Source: CADEDV01 sp964412375
Lineage (GTDB): Bacteria; Bacteroidota; Bacteroidia; Chitinophagales; Chitinophagaceae
Assembly (NCBI GenBank): GCA_964412375.1
Contig: CAYPOD010000008.1
Span: 45,726 to 109,725 of the forward strand
Reading direction: 5' to 3'
Length of the DNA stretch: 64,000 bases
Shown here: positions 34,562 to 43,921 of the stretch, piece after piece
Layout: the number at the start of each line of letters is the position of its first letter
Numbering within the stretch: position 1 is the first letter of the stretch
Program-made: the position numbers and the translations under genes
The notes under the pieces: model-generated
The model's database searches: none
What the model saw: only the letters and a program-made list of their open reading frames with translations
Told to the model about the DNA's origin: nothing

Positions 34562-34963
34562 TCATAAGTTTAATTTCACGTTTACCGATGGAACTGAAAT
34601 AATTACCCAATTTTGTTTTTCAGGAAGCGGAACTAATTCCCTTTTCAAGGAAAGCGTCACTGCTTTTCTTTTGTTTTTTGATGAGGCGATAAAAAACGGA
34701 ATAGAGCTTGCCATTGCCACCCCGCCAATGGTTACCGGTACAATGGGAAATTTCTTTTTTGCACAGCCTGGTCCAACACAGACTCCTGAATTTGCTGCGG
34801 CTGTAATTCCGGTAATTAAAAAGCCTCCACCTAATAGCAACCATGCGGTGGTTTTCTGCTTTTTGCTTTTCTCCAAATAATCAACTTTTGGACTTGGTGT
34901 TTGCTGACTAAATAACTTTAATGAGAATGCCAAAAGAATCAAGGCGCAACCAAACTTTTTCAT
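34562..34963 (-). CDS. hypothetical exported/membrane protein
   Basis: Not recognised. 133 residues with signal peptide MKKFGCALILLAFSLKLFSQ, a hydrophobic segment WLLLGGGFLITGITAAANSG, a short cysteine loop (CVGPGCAKKK), a second hydrophobic segment VTIGGVAMASSIPFFIASS, and a basic strand-rich tail. Small proteins of this form are frequent next to outer-envelope genes in Bacteroidota. It is convergent with the DUF4197 gene. Confidence 0.55.
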   Translation of the reverse strand: MKKFGCALILLAFSLKLFSQQTPSPKVDYLEKSKKQKTTAWLLLGGGFLITGITAAANSGVCVGPGCAKKKFPIVPVTIGGVAMASSIPFFIASSKNKRKAVTLSLKRELVPLPEKQNWVIISVPSVNVKLNL

Positions 34964-35116
34964 ATAAGCAGTTTTAATTAATTAACTATTAATTTATCCT
35001 GATATTAAACTGGATTCACGGTCTCAAACTTGAAATTTTGATTCTACCGTCATAAAAGACGGTGAGATTCTTGAAATTGCCAACATTAATGTTTGCACGG
35101 ATTCTGCTAATATTTA

Positions 35117-36016
35117 TCAATCAGGGAAAATACTCCAGAATAGTAACACCACCCTCCGGCGTGGATCATCAACCCTGTAGTCTTTCACTTTCGGATCGGG
35201 TAAAGCATCGCCTTTGCCTTCATGCAGGTAAAGCACATTGCGCAGGTAGATCCCGTTATCCGAACGTTCAGCAGCAAATTTTTTAAAAAGTTCTTTTACT
35301 GCTTCGGCACGGGCCCTCGACAGTTCTTTGTTCAGTTCTTTGGCATCGGGTTCTTTACCTGACAGGCTTAATCTTGCTCGCAGGTCACGATACAAACCGC
35401 TCCCTTCTGCAATGCCGGTGCCATCCGCATATCCTTTAGCAGTTATTACCAGTGATAAGGGAAAGTCAGGATATTTTTTAGTGAAAAGATCTATCTCACG
35501 GGCAGCCGGTTCAAATAATTTGCCGATACTGGTCACCACAGCAGGAGCAACGGTATATTTTCCAGGTTCAAACAATACATCCTGGTCCAGCTTCACTACC
35601 ATATTTCGGTTGATGAGGTCGTTGAGAAAAGCTACTTTTTCACCAATGGTTTTTGAGCTTTTCCGGGAAAAAACAAGACTGTTGCTGAGTTGCTCCCAAT
35701 CTGCTTTGTTTACCACGGCCCCGGCGATCAGCACATTATTCTGGTCAATTAGGGTATCAATTTCTTTTTCCGTATTGTCTATATACTTTTTGATACGGGC
35801 ATTGGTAGTATCATCAATCTCGTTTTGTGTTTCTTTAGCTTTTCGTCTTTCATCCAGCTCTTTGAGATTACTGCTGTGCTGTTTCAGCTCCGTATTGAGT
35901 TTTTCCAGTTCACTTTTACCTGAACTGATCTTTTTCTGTGATGTGCAGGCAAAAAGAAGTAGGCCGATAACAACGGTTACCCAAACAACCGCACAGGAAG
36001 TTGACAGGCGTTTCAT
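35117..36016 (-). CDS. OmpA-like lipoprotein with coiled coil
   Basis: A 299-residue lipoprotein (lipobox LLFACTSQ). Residues about 30-100 are a charged coiled coil (EKLNTELKQHSSNLKELDER). The C-terminal half, about 130-299, resembles an OmpA peptidoglycan-binding domain: VLFEPGKYTVAPAVVTSIG, VITAKGYADGTGI, and LSRARAEAVKELFKKFA. It likely tethers the outer membrane to the cell wall. No close operon partner; the next gene upstream starts at 36955. Confidence 0.75.
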   Translation of the reverse strand: MKRLSTSCAVVWVTVVIGLLLFACTSQKKISSGKSELEKLNTELKQHSSNLKELDERRKAKETQNEIDDTTNARIKKYIDNTEKEIDTLIDQNNVLIAGAVVNKADWEQLSNSLVFSRKSSKTIGEKVAFLNDLINRNMVVKLDQDVLFEPGKYTVAPAVVTSIGKLFEPAAREIDLFTKKYPDFPLSLVITAKGYADGTGIAEGSGLYRDLRARLSLSGKEPDAKELNKELSRARAEAVKELFKKFAAERSDNGIYLRNVLYLHEGKGDALPDPKVKDYRVDDPRRRVVLLFWSIFPD

Positions 36017-36073
36017 AAGCCATGTTTTTGGTTGTTTTTTAAAGTTAGAGAAACTATTGACTGGCCAAAAATT

Positions 36074-36955
36074 TTATTCTGCTGCCAGCAGCACCTGCCA
36101 GGCCTCGATCACTTTACCCTTATCAAGCAGTTGTTTGGCATACAAGTGCAGTTCTTTTTCCATTTCTTCGGGATTCACACTGTTATACTGCACAATCTGT
36201 TTGAGATGGTTGTCATCAAAGGCGGGATCAACCACCGGCATATCATGCACATTGGCTAACTGGCCAAGATTGTTACCCGTAAGTATGTTGCTGTTTCGGA
36301 TAGCGATCGGCAAGGCATCCACGCCGATGCCGAGCTGTGTATTAGGTTTTTCTACCTGGAAAAGATTTTGCTCATTCACCACACAGTACCAGTCGCCGCC
36401 AAGTCTTGCCACATGCTGCATTTTTCGCTGGTCTAATTTTTTGTGCTCATCAACCAGTGAATCATCTATATGCATCCGAATCACTTCGCAGATCACTAAA
36501 TTACCGGCGCCTCCTTCTGTGCCCAATGGCTTCACTTCGGTCACCTTACATTCCATTTTCACTTTACTTTCTTTTACCATCGGTGGTTTCACCAATGTTG
36601 CTGGTTCTTCAGTAAAACCAGCTTTGATGAATTCGTTGGTTCCTTTCGGGTATTCGCAACTGGCCAGTGAGGTTTGCTGCACCATATCGTATGTAACGAT
36701 ATGAATTACCACCTCAGGCACTTCTTTCACATTTTCTAAAGTGTGTTTGGTTGAATTGTCTCTCACTCTTCGTGAAGGTGAGAAAACAACAATGGGGGGA
36801 TTGGAGGAAAACAGGTTAAAAAAACTGAAAGGGCTCAGGTTCACATTCCCGTTTTTATCAATCGTGGATGCAAAACAAATGGGCCTGGGGGCTATCACAT
36901 GCTGCAGGTAGTATTGTCTTTCGGCGGGTTTCAGCTTTTCCAGGTCAAGTATCAT
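36074..36955 (-). CDS. flavin reductase-like domain protein
   Basis: A 293-residue FMN-binding split-barrel protein of the flavin reductase-like family. The N-terminal block HVIAPRPICFASTIDKNGNV and NLSPFSFFNLFSSNPPIVVFS is diagnostic. The C-terminal part (about 200-293) is unusually long for the family. The start was set to ATG 36955 (MILDLEKLKPA). Its promoter region is shared with the divergent DUF2807 gene. Substrate unknown. Confidence 0.85.
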   Translation of the reverse strand: MILDLEKLKPAERQYYLQHVIAPRPICFASTIDKNGNVNLSPFSFFNLFSSNPPIVVFSPSRRVRDNSTKHTLENVKEVPEVVIHIVTYDMVQQTSLASCEYPKGTNEFIKAGFTEEPATLVKPPMVKESKVKMECKVTEVKPLGTEGGAGNLVICEVIRMHIDDSLVDEHKKLDQRKMQHVARLGGDWYCVVNEQNLFQVEKPNTQLGIGVDALPIAIRNSNILTGNNLGQLANVHDMPVVDPAFDDNHLKQIVQYNSVNPEEMEKELHLYAKQLLDKGKVIEAWQVLLAAE

Positions 36956-37075
36956 GTTAATGATGTTGGTAGGCAAATATCTGTAAAAAATGATGCCTGC
37001 TTACCTATGCCGTTTACAACAGCTATCTTCCACTCATCACCATTTGACAAAACAACGTAACTATTTCAGCCCAAT

Positions 37076-37096
37076 TTCGTACTACGAATAGTTTCG
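37076..37096. promoter_or_regulatory. 13-bp palindrome next to a -7-like box (DUF2807 promoter)
   Basis: TTCGTACTACGAA (37076-37088) has perfect six-base arms around one base. It is followed at once by TAGTTTCG (37089-37096), a near match to TAnnTTTG, 35 bases before the DUF2807 ATG. A repressor at this position would cover the promoter. It lies in a divergent intergenic region, so it could serve both genes. Confidence 0.4.
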
Positions 37097-37131
37097 TCAA
37101 GAGTATAGCTTAAAAACAAAATCAATCAGCC

Positions 37132-37839
37132 ATGAGAAAGTTTCTTATCCTTGCCTTTCTGGCCGCAGCGCTTATTCCCTCTTTTGCACAAAAGGAAAGT
37201 AACCGAAAAAAGATCGAAGGCAGCGGAAATGTTATCACTAAAAACTTTTCCATTCAGTCATTTGACCAGCTTGATGTAAGCGGGGTGTTTAGTGTACAAT
37301 TGGCACAAGCCAGTAAAGAAGAAGTGAAAATCGAAGCCGATGACAACCTGATGGAGTTGTTTGAGGTGAAAAATGAAGGCTCCAAATTGATTGTGAGCAT
37401 GAAGAAGGATGTGAACATACAGGGCAGTAAAAAAATGAACCTGTATGTAACCTTCAGGAACCTGAAGAAAATGGACCTGAAAACCGTAGGTAATGTTTCA
37501 TCAGCCGGCAACCTGAATTTTACAAGCCTCGATATTGATAATAAAAGTGTTGGTGATGTGGACCTGAAACTCACAGCAAAATCCGTTACTATTGAGAACA
37601 AGAGTGTAGGCAATGTGAAATTAGAAGGGAAAGCGGACAATGCTGTGATCAAAAACAAAAGTGTGGGAAGTATGGAAGCGGCTGGTTTTGCCGTGCAGAC
37701 AATGGATATTGATAACAACGGCATCGGCTCTGCTGAAGTGAATGCTGTGAAGGAGCTGAAAGTGAAAGATAATTTCCTGGGCAAAGTAACCAACAAGGGA
37801 GCCGCTACAGCCAAACGAATGAACAAGACAGTTATTTAG
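37132..37839 (+). CDS. GIN-domain protein (DUF2807)
   Basis: A 235-residue exported protein with signal peptide MRKFLILAFLAAALIPSFAQ. The remainder is a repetitive strand-rich domain with units such as VTIENKSVGNVKLEGKAD and AVIKNKSVGSMEAAGF, typical of the putative auto-transporter adhesin head GIN domain. The repeats suggest a beta-helix or solenoid. Function unknown; these proteins occur widely in Bacteroidota envelopes. Confidence 0.88.
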   Translation: MRKFLILAFLAAALIPSFAQKESNRKKIEGSGNVITKNFSIQSFDQLDVSGVFSVQLAQASKEEVKIEADDNLMELFEVKNEGSKLIVSMKKDVNIQGSKKMNLYVTFRNLKKMDLKTVGNVSSAGNLNFTSLDIDNKSVGDVDLKLTAKSVTIENKSVGNVKLEGKADNAVIKNKSVGSMEAAGFAVQTMDIDNNGIGSAEVNAVKELKVKDNFLGKVTNKGAATAKRMNKTVI

Positions 37840-38076
37840 TATAAACTTACCATCACCATACAGGCCGTCATTGTCTTTGTCAGATTGGTTTTCTCATGTG
37901 CATGTAGTAAACCGGAACGGCAGGCAAGACGGCTTTTTTGTTTTAACCATTGCTGTTTAGAATCAGCGCATCATAGATGGTAAAAAATGACACAACGGTA
38001 TTACTGCTGACAGATCATTATAGTTCAATTATAGAAGCTGAAGCAGGTGTTTTAGCTGAAAGAAAAAATCATCAAT

Positions 38077-38538
38077 ATGAAACGCATACTTCTCTTTTTT
38101 TCTATTACCCTGATTGCAGCCTGTAGTAATCAAAGCAGCACAACAAACAACAATGGCATAAACGGTGAAGACCGAAAGGCTTTACGTTACCTGAAAGAAG
38201 TTGAATGGCCAAAAGCATACAGAGAACAGGATACCGCATTACTTGATAGAATTCTTGGCGACGATTTTAAAATGATTGACGGAGATGGTAACTGGTCCGA
38301 TAAGAAAAGCGAACTGGACTGGATTAAAAACAATCCCTGGATAACCGATTCTTTCCGTTTCGAAATCAAAAGACTTGAGATATTGGAAAATGGAACTGCT
38401 ATCGTTTCGGGCACCGGTCATATAATTGGCGATTCAACATCAGCTACCTACCAATCGAGTAATATCCTGGTAAAGAGAAACGGTTTATGGAAAGCAGTTT
38501 CCTCTCATGTCTCAGGATATAAACAACAACCCAAATAA
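38077..38538 (+). CDS. lipoprotein with NTF2-like (DUF4440) domain
   Basis: A 153-residue protein. The lipobox is LIAACSNQ. The rest fits a DUF4440/SnoaL-like fold: EWPKAYREQDTALLDRIL, DDFKMIDGDGNWSDKKSEL, TAIVSGTGHIIGDS and NILVKRNGLWKAVSSHVS. Such domains are small ligand-binding or enzymatic barrels. It is convergent with the metalloprotease gene, 30 bases away. Confidence 0.8.
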   Translation: MKRILLFFSITLIAACSNQSSTTNNNGINGEDRKALRYLKEVEWPKAYREQDTALLDRILGDDFKMIDGDGNWSDKKSELDWIKNNPWITDSFRFEIKRLEILENGTAIVSGTGHIIGDSTSATYQSSNILVKRNGLWKAVSSHVSGYKQQPK

Positions 38539-38568
38539 GAAGGGTTATAGTATAGCTTCACGGATTTT

Positions 38569-40986
38569 TTACTCATCCCAGTCACACCCTATTGGTGCCC
38601 CGGGTGGAATTTCCCGGTGAATGGTGGGTTTCGCCGCCGCCGGATCTTTCATTCTTTCCAGGGCCAGCAACAGGTGTCCTTTGTATAAATCGTCTGTCGT
38701 GGTTTTGTTTTGTGTTTCGATAAATAGCTTCAGGTCGCTGATGTTTTTCTGCAATACAGCTTTCACCGCAAATGAATTATTATCATTCACACTTGCAGAC
38801 AAAAGATATGTAAGCAGGATTTGTTCTGTCTGCAATTGTATCAGCTTTTGCATCCCTGTCAACCTCGGCGCCTTCCAGGTTTTAGCAATAAGTGTATTGA
38901 CCATTTCTGCAACGCCCAATCCACCATACTGCGTTTCAAATTGTATCATCCGGCTCAATCGCTGAGCATTAAAGAGAAATGACAAAGGAAGATCGGCAGC
39001 AGTTTCTGCCGGTGACAACGCATCAAATGAAAGCCCTGTTCTTTTTCGAAACAATTCTCTTGATCCGCCAAAGCCGGAAGGGCGGGGAGGAATCAGTTGT
39101 GCAATACGTTCAGGTAATTCCAAAAATTTTGGATCCAGGCATTCCACAATGGCATTCAATGCCCTTACCTGTTCTGTTTTAGGAAGCGGTTTGGTTACGA
39201 CCTGCCCGTCTCCCCGCAATGCATAATTATAATGCATACCACCTGCGAGTTTAGTTACCGCTTCCACCTGGTAGCGGTGAAAGAGATATACAGGAACTAA
39301 TGCTTCTTCCAGTGTTGCCATCGGCATTCCGGGCCGGATATTTTTTTCACCAAACTGCGCCAGGGCTTTTGCCCTTACTTTATTGACTTCTTTCAATTCA
39401 TCAATGGCATTGCTGCCGTTATCCCACAAATGCGCCTGCGGGTGCAGGCCTCCCGGCGCCCTTGCATCCTGGTCGGATATAAACTGCAAACCTTTTTTGG
39501 CTGCATCATCCAGTATTTTATTTAAAGCAACTGCTTCATTGGTTCCTGCAGGAAAATCCTGGTAGCCATAAGCAATCGCGACTTTATCCCAATCACCGAT
39601 CTTATTATCATAGGCATCACTGAGGTCAATTTGCCTGGCAGCATTTATTCTTACCAATGGATGCGGGTAGTCCATCACACTGGCCCGGTTGCTCACACTG
39701 GCTGCATAGTTGTGTTGCAAACCGATAGTGTGACCAATTTCATGTGCAGATAATTGTTTTAGTCTTTCCAGCGCCATCTTCAGCATTTTATCATCAGCGG
39801 GTACGCCGTTTTCAAAAGGAGCTAACAATCCTGCAGCAATTAAATAATCTTGTCGTACTCTTAAAGACCCCAGCGTCACATGGCCTTTGATGATCTCACC
39901 AGTTCTCGGATCAGTTACGGATGCACCATAGCTCCATCCTCTTGTAGATCGGTGCACCCAATTGATAACATTATAACGAACATCCATCGGGTCGGCATCT
40001 TCCGGTAAGATTTTCACCAGGAATGCATCTTTATAACCGGCTGCTTCAAAGGCCTGGTTCCACCAACGGCCGCCTTCGAGCAATGCGCTGCGGATTGGTT
40101 CGGGGGTGCCATTATCCAGATAATAAATGATAGGCTCAACAGCTTCACTTACCGCTGCAGCAGGGTCTTTTTTCTTCAACCGGTGGCGCATGATGAATCT
40201 TTTCTCAATCGGTTCGGCTACAGGTGTGCTGTAATCAAAAAATGAAACCGGGATATAACTGCTTCTTGGATCAAATAATCTTGGCTGGTAATCATTGTCG
40301 GGCAACTGCACAAAAGAATGATGCATTCTTAATGTGATGGCTTCAGCAGAAGGAGTAACAGACTGAACAAAATTTCCTGTATTACCATCATTATTAACAA
40401 AAGTGATGCTGGTTTCAAATTCAGTATTGAGCGGAAAATTTTTGGTACGGGGCAGGTACATAGCTGATCGGCTTTTATCCAGCAAATAATTTCCCTGCTG
40501 GCCGCTGCGCAACCGGTTAGTGACCTGCATGGCATCCCTCATCAGAAAATCAGTGGCATCCACCAGGTAGCGGTTACCTGTTTCTGCTTCCACGGTAAAT
40601 CCCCATAGTGTTGATTGTGCAAACGACTGCTCCACGGTCCTTCGCTCTGCTGCATCATTGCTGATGGCCCGGTAATCATAGTTGGGTTGCACCAGTAATA
40701 TTTTTCTGCCCACTTTTGAAAACTTAACAATGCGTTCAGCTCCGAGCAGGCCACGGTCAAGGCCTATATCATTTGATCCTAAACCAGCAGGCAATGAAGT
40801 AACATACAATATCTCTGTATCTGTTTTGTCAATCTCTAACCATGTTTTACCGCTGCTCTCGTCCCAGTAAAAATTAATAAAGCCTTCAAACTTTTTAAGT
40901 CCTTTTGTTTTCTCTTCAATAGAAGGAAGATTTTGTCCGGCGGCAAATAAAGGAAGACAATACAAGAAAATAAATACCTGTTTCAT
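38569..40986 (-). CDS. exported zinc metalloprotease, DUF5117/DUF4953 type
   Basis: An 805-residue exported protease with signal peptide MKQVFIFLYCLPLFAAGQ. The N-terminal DUF5117-like part covers about 50-290. The metzincin-type zinc motif AHEIGHTIGLQHNYA (HExxHxxGxxH) is near residue 412, with the Met-turn in SVMDYPHP about 20 residues on. The C-terminal region (about 500-805) is helical. Members are widespread in Bacteroidota; substrate unknown. It probably acts in the periplasm or on the cell surface. Confidence 0.92.
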   Translation of the reverse strand: MKQVFIFLYCLPLFAAGQNLPSIEEKTKGLKKFEGFINFYWDESSGKTWLEIDKTDTEILYVTSLPAGLGSNDIGLDRGLLGAERIVKFSKVGRKILLVQPNYDYRAISNDAAERRTVEQSFAQSTLWGFTVEAETGNRYLVDATDFLMRDAMQVTNRLRSGQQGNYLLDKSRSAMYLPRTKNFPLNTEFETSITFVNNDGNTGNFVQSVTPSAEAITLRMHHSFVQLPDNDYQPRLFDPRSSYIPVSFFDYSTPVAEPIEKRFIMRHRLKKKDPAAAVSEAVEPIIYYLDNGTPEPIRSALLEGGRWWNQAFEAAGYKDAFLVKILPEDADPMDVRYNVINWVHRSTRGWSYGASVTDPRTGEIIKGHVTLGSLRVRQDYLIAAGLLAPFENGVPADDKMLKMALERLKQLSAHEIGHTIGLQHNYAASVSNRASVMDYPHPLVRINAARQIDLSDAYDNKIGDWDKVAIAYGYQDFPAGTNEAVALNKILDDAAKKGLQFISDQDARAPGGLHPQAHLWDNGSNAIDELKEVNKVRAKALAQFGEKNIRPGMPMATLEEALVPVYLFHRYQVEAVTKLAGGMHYNYALRGDGQVVTKPLPKTEQVRALNAIVECLDPKFLELPERIAQLIPPRPSGFGGSRELFRKRTGLSFDALSPAETAADLPLSFLFNAQRLSRMIQFETQYGGLGVAEMVNTLIAKTWKAPRLTGMQKLIQLQTEQILLTYLLSASVNDNNSFAVKAVLQKNISDLKLFIETQNKTTTDDLYKGHLLLALERMKDPAAAKPTIHREIPPGAPIGCDWDE

Positions 40987-41173
40987 CGCTGCTGCATTTT
41001 ATGTACTGAAGATAAGCATTGTCGCAACGTGACGGTCAGGGCAGCTATTTGCAATCTTCTGCGCAAACCTGGGGATATTTTTTTCCCATAATGCCTTCGC
41101 AAGTCACTGCTTTAGAATTTCATAAGAATGAAATTAATTTTTGATTAGTTGTTTCGATTTCGGCTAACAATCG

Positions 41174-41204
41174 TTGGCTAGACTATACTGGTTTAGTACC
41201 TTGA
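41174..41204 (+). promoter_or_regulatory. promoter of the radical SAM/aminotransferase operon
   Basis: TTGG (41174-41177) and TACCTTGA (41197-41204) with a 19-base spacer, close to TTTG-N19-TAnnTTTG with one mismatch in each box. Transcription would start near 41211, about 27 bases before the ATG. Confidence 0.45.
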
Positions 41205-41237
41205 ATATCCCGTATTTCTCATCAAAAAAATATAACT

Positions 41238-42605
41238 ATGAATACACCCGTAATAACGACTGCTGCGCCTGTGTACCGATCATTTGCCGCTCATAATTTC
41301 AGGAAAATACCGCAGATAAGCCGTTTGTCTGAAGAGCAGATCAGGGATATTGAAATTGTAAGTCATGTGCTGCCGTTCAAGGCGAATAACTATGTGGTGG
41401 ATGAACTGATCAATTGGGACAATGTGCCTGATGATCCTATTTTCATTCTCACTTTTCCGCAAAAAGGAATGTTGTTACCGCATCATTATGACCGCATGAA
41501 AAACGCAATGGACAGCGGGGCTTCCAAAGATGAAATAAAAAAAGTGGCCAACGAGATTCGTATGGAACTCAACCCTCACCCGGCGGGACAACTGGAGCAT
41601 AATGTACCGATGATTGATGGACACAAACTCACCGGGATGCAGCATAAATACCGGGAGACGGTGTTGTTCTTTCCCAGCCAGGGGCAAACCTGTCATGCTT
41701 ATTGCAGTTTTTGTTTTCGCTGGCCACAGTTTGTAGGTATTGATGAATGGAAATTTGCCATGAAAGAAACCGAACTGCTGGTTCGCTACCTGCAGGAGCA
41801 TACCGAAGTGACCGACCTGCTGTTCACCGGCGGCGACCCGATGATCATGAAGAATAAAATATTCGCAACTTACATTGATGCATTGCTGGAAGCAGACATC
41901 CCCAATCTTCAAACCATCCGTATCGGCACCAAGGCGCTGGGATACTGGCCTTATAAATTCCTGACGGATGAAGATGCAGATGATACGATCCGAACTTTTG
42001 AAAAAATTGTAAAAACAGGAAGGAACCTCGCCATCATGGCCCATTTCAATCATCCAGCCGAGCTCAAAACAGAAGCTGTGCAGCAGGCCATCAAAAGAAT
42101 AAGAGCAACCGGGGCTCAGATAAGAACACAGTCGCCGGTGATGCGAAATATCAATGCCGACCCGAAGATATGGGCGGAGATGTGGCGTAAACAGGTAAAT
42201 TTGAATTGTATTCCCTATTACATGTTTGTGGCAAGAGACACCGGTGCACAACATTATTTCTCGGTGCCGCTGGTGGAAGCCTGGAATATTTTCCGCAAGG
42301 CATACAGCAATGTGAGTGGTGTTTGCCGCACTGTGAGAGGGCCCAGCATGAGTGCCACACCAGGTAAGGTTCAATTGCTGGGTGTGAGTGAAGTGCAAGG
42401 GAAAAAAGTTATGACGATGCGTTTTTTGCAGGGAAGAAATCCTGAATGGGTGGCAAGACCTTTTTTTGCGGAATACAATCCCGAAGCCGTCTGGCTGGAT
42501 GACCTGAAGCCGGCATTCGGTGAAGAAAAATTCTTTTTTGAAGATGAACTAAACCAGATTTTTAATGAACACATCCACAGCAGCGAACTTGTCAACCTTG
42601 AATGA
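41238..42605 (+). CDS. KamA-family radical SAM protein (lysine 2,3-aminomutase-like)
   Basis: A 455-residue radical SAM enzyme of the lysine 2,3-aminomutase family. C152, C156 and C159 in TCHAYCSFCFRW form the CxxxCxxC [4Fe-4S] motif. LLFTGGDPMIM is the SAM-binding GGD region. The likely PLP lysine is K377 in SMSATPGKVQLLG, at the place of PGGGGK in lysine aminomutase. The substrate-binding Asp of lysine aminomutase just before that motif is not evident here, so the substrate may not be lysine. Its 3' end overlaps the aminotransferase gene by 41 bases. Confidence 0.88.
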   Translation: MNTPVITTAAPVYRSFAAHNFRKIPQISRLSEEQIRDIEIVSHVLPFKANNYVVDELINWDNVPDDPIFILTFPQKGMLLPHHYDRMKNAMDSGASKDEIKKVANEIRMELNPHPAGQLEHNVPMIDGHKLTGMQHKYRETVLFFPSQGQTCHAYCSFCFRWPQFVGIDEWKFAMKETELLVRYLQEHTEVTDLLFTGGDPMIMKNKIFATYIDALLEADIPNLQTIRIGTKALGYWPYKFLTDEDADDTIRTFEKIVKTGRNLAIMAHFNHPAELKTEAVQQAIKRIRATGAQIRTQSPVMRNINADPKIWAEMWRKQVNLNCIPYYMFVARDTGAQHYFSVPLVEAWNIFRKAYSNVSGVCRTVRGPSMSATPGKVQLLGVSEVQGKKVMTMRFLQGRNPEWVARPFFAEYNPEAVWLDDLKPAFGEEKFFFEDELNQIFNEHIHSSELVNLE

Positions 42606-43896
42606 TAAAAGAACAGCTGCCATCAGGTCTTTTTTGAAACCACATGTGATAGGACTAAAAGAGTCCCCAACGCTTCGCATTAATCAGCGTTCGAAAGAAC
42701 TTATAGCGCAGGGAAAGCATATTTACCGGCTGGGGTTGGGCCAGTCGCCTTTTCCTGTGCCGGAGCCGGTGGTAAATGCACTTCGCTTATATGCACCGCA
42801 AAAAGATTATTTGCATGTGCAGGGTTTACCTGAGTTGAGAGAAGCGGTAGCAGGCTTTCATCAAAAGAAAGATGGCGTGGACCGGCAGGCTGAACATGTC
42901 ATCATCGGACCGGGATCCAAAGAATTACTTTTTTTATTACAAATCGTTTTTAATGGTGAAGTGATTATTGCCAGTCCGAGTTGGGTGTCATACCTGCCAC
43001 AGGCAAAGATCATTGGAAATAAGATCAGCGTTATACATACCCATGCAGCAAATAAATGGCGCCTGACAGCTGAACAACTGGCGGCACATTGCAGCAGGCA
43101 GCATGAAATACCTTACCTGCTTATATTGAATTATCCCGGCAATCCTGAAGGAGTAACCTATGATAAAGAGGAACTGGAAGCGCTGGCCGAAGTTTGCCGG
43201 AATCATAATATCTATATTCTTTCCGATGAAATCTATGGCCAGTTGCATCACAAAGGAAACCATGTAAGCATTGCCCGTTATTATCCCGAGGGCACCATCA
43301 TCAGTTCAGGGTTATCAAAATGGTGCGGCGCCGGCGGCTGGCGGCTGGGTACTTTTTCTTTTCCTGCCGAATTACACTGGCTGATGGAAGCGATGGCGGC
43401 TGTGGCCAGTGAAACTTACACTTCTGTAAGTGCACCTATTCAGTATGCGGCCATACAGGCTTTTCAATGCGGTGCTGAAATTGAGAATTATTTGTGGCAT
43501 GCACGACGCATATTGGAAGGTATTGGCCAGGAAATGACAACTACTCTTCGCAGTGCCGGTATCAATCTTCCCGATCCTACCGGCGGGTTTTACCTGTTTC
43601 TTGATTTTTCTCCATTGGCAGGATTGCTTAAAAGCAGGGGGATTGATTCAGGAAGCGAATTATGCGATCGTTTGCTGGATGAATGCGGCATTGCCATTTT
43701 GCCGGGAGAGGATTTTAACCGGCCCAAAGATGAATTATCCGCCCGTCTCTCCTATGTTGATTTTGATGGGGCAAGGGCATTGGCCGCCAGTTATACCATT
43801 CCTTTGTCAGAGAAATTACCGGAAGGATTCATTCTTCAGTATTGTGAAAATGTAATTAAAGCTGCACAGAAACTCGCAGACTGGTTAAAGCTCTGA
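42565..43896 (+). CDS. PLP-dependent aminotransferase, class I/II
   Basis: A 443-residue fold-type I aminotransferase. Substrate and cofactor segments are GLGQSPFPVPEP, GPGSKELLFLL, NYPGNPEGVTYD (normally NPTG), SDEIYGQLHH, and the PLP lysine K252 in SSGLSKWCGAGGWRLG. The frame begins inside the radical SAM gene (41-base overlap), implying translational coupling. The pair probably acts on one amino acid: the radical SAM enzyme moves an amino group and this enzyme removes or adds one (inference). It ends 26 bases before a convergent gene. Confidence 0.9.
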   Translation: MNTSTAANLSTLNDKRTAAIRSFLKPHVIGLKESPTLRINQRSKELIAQGKHIYRLGLGQSPFPVPEPVVNALRLYAPQKDYLHVQGLPELREAVAGFHQKKDGVDRQAEHVIIGPGSKELLFLLQIVFNGEVIIASPSWVSYLPQAKIIGNKISVIHTHAANKWRLTAEQLAAHCSRQHEIPYLLILNYPGNPEGVTYDKEELEALAEVCRNHNIYILSDEIYGQLHHKGNHVSIARYYPEGTIISSGLSKWCGAGGWRLGTFSFPAELHWLMEAMAAVASETYTSVSAPIQYAAIQAFQCGAEIENYLWHARRILEGIGQEMTTTLRSAGINLPDPTGGFYLFLDFSPLAGLLKSRGIDSGSELCDRLLDECGIAILPGEDFNRPKDELSARLSYVDFDGARALAASYTIPLSEKLPEGFILQYCENVIKAAQKLADWLKL

Positions 43897-43921
43897 GCAG
43901 GTAAACGACAAATGAATCCTA

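Noticed and set aside
35046..35063. Short hairpin ACCGTC-ATAAAA-GACGGT after the OmpA-like gene
   Set aside because: Only six base pairs and no T-run on either side; too weak for a terminator call.
35328..36704. 458-codon open frame on the plus strand across the OmpA-like and flavin reductase genes
   Set aside because: It spans two well-supported minus-strand genes and the gap between them. The serine-rich translation has no family features.
37864..37939. Possible terminator after the DUF2807 gene (GCCGTC ... GACGGC then T-run)
   Set aside because: The arms are 58 bases apart with weak pairing between, so I do not list it as a feature, although the T-run after GACGGC is suggestive.
41475..42398. 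307-codon open frame antisense to the radical SAM gene
   Set aside because: The sense strand has all catalytic motifs; the antisense protein is His/Gln/Phe-rich without any known pattern.
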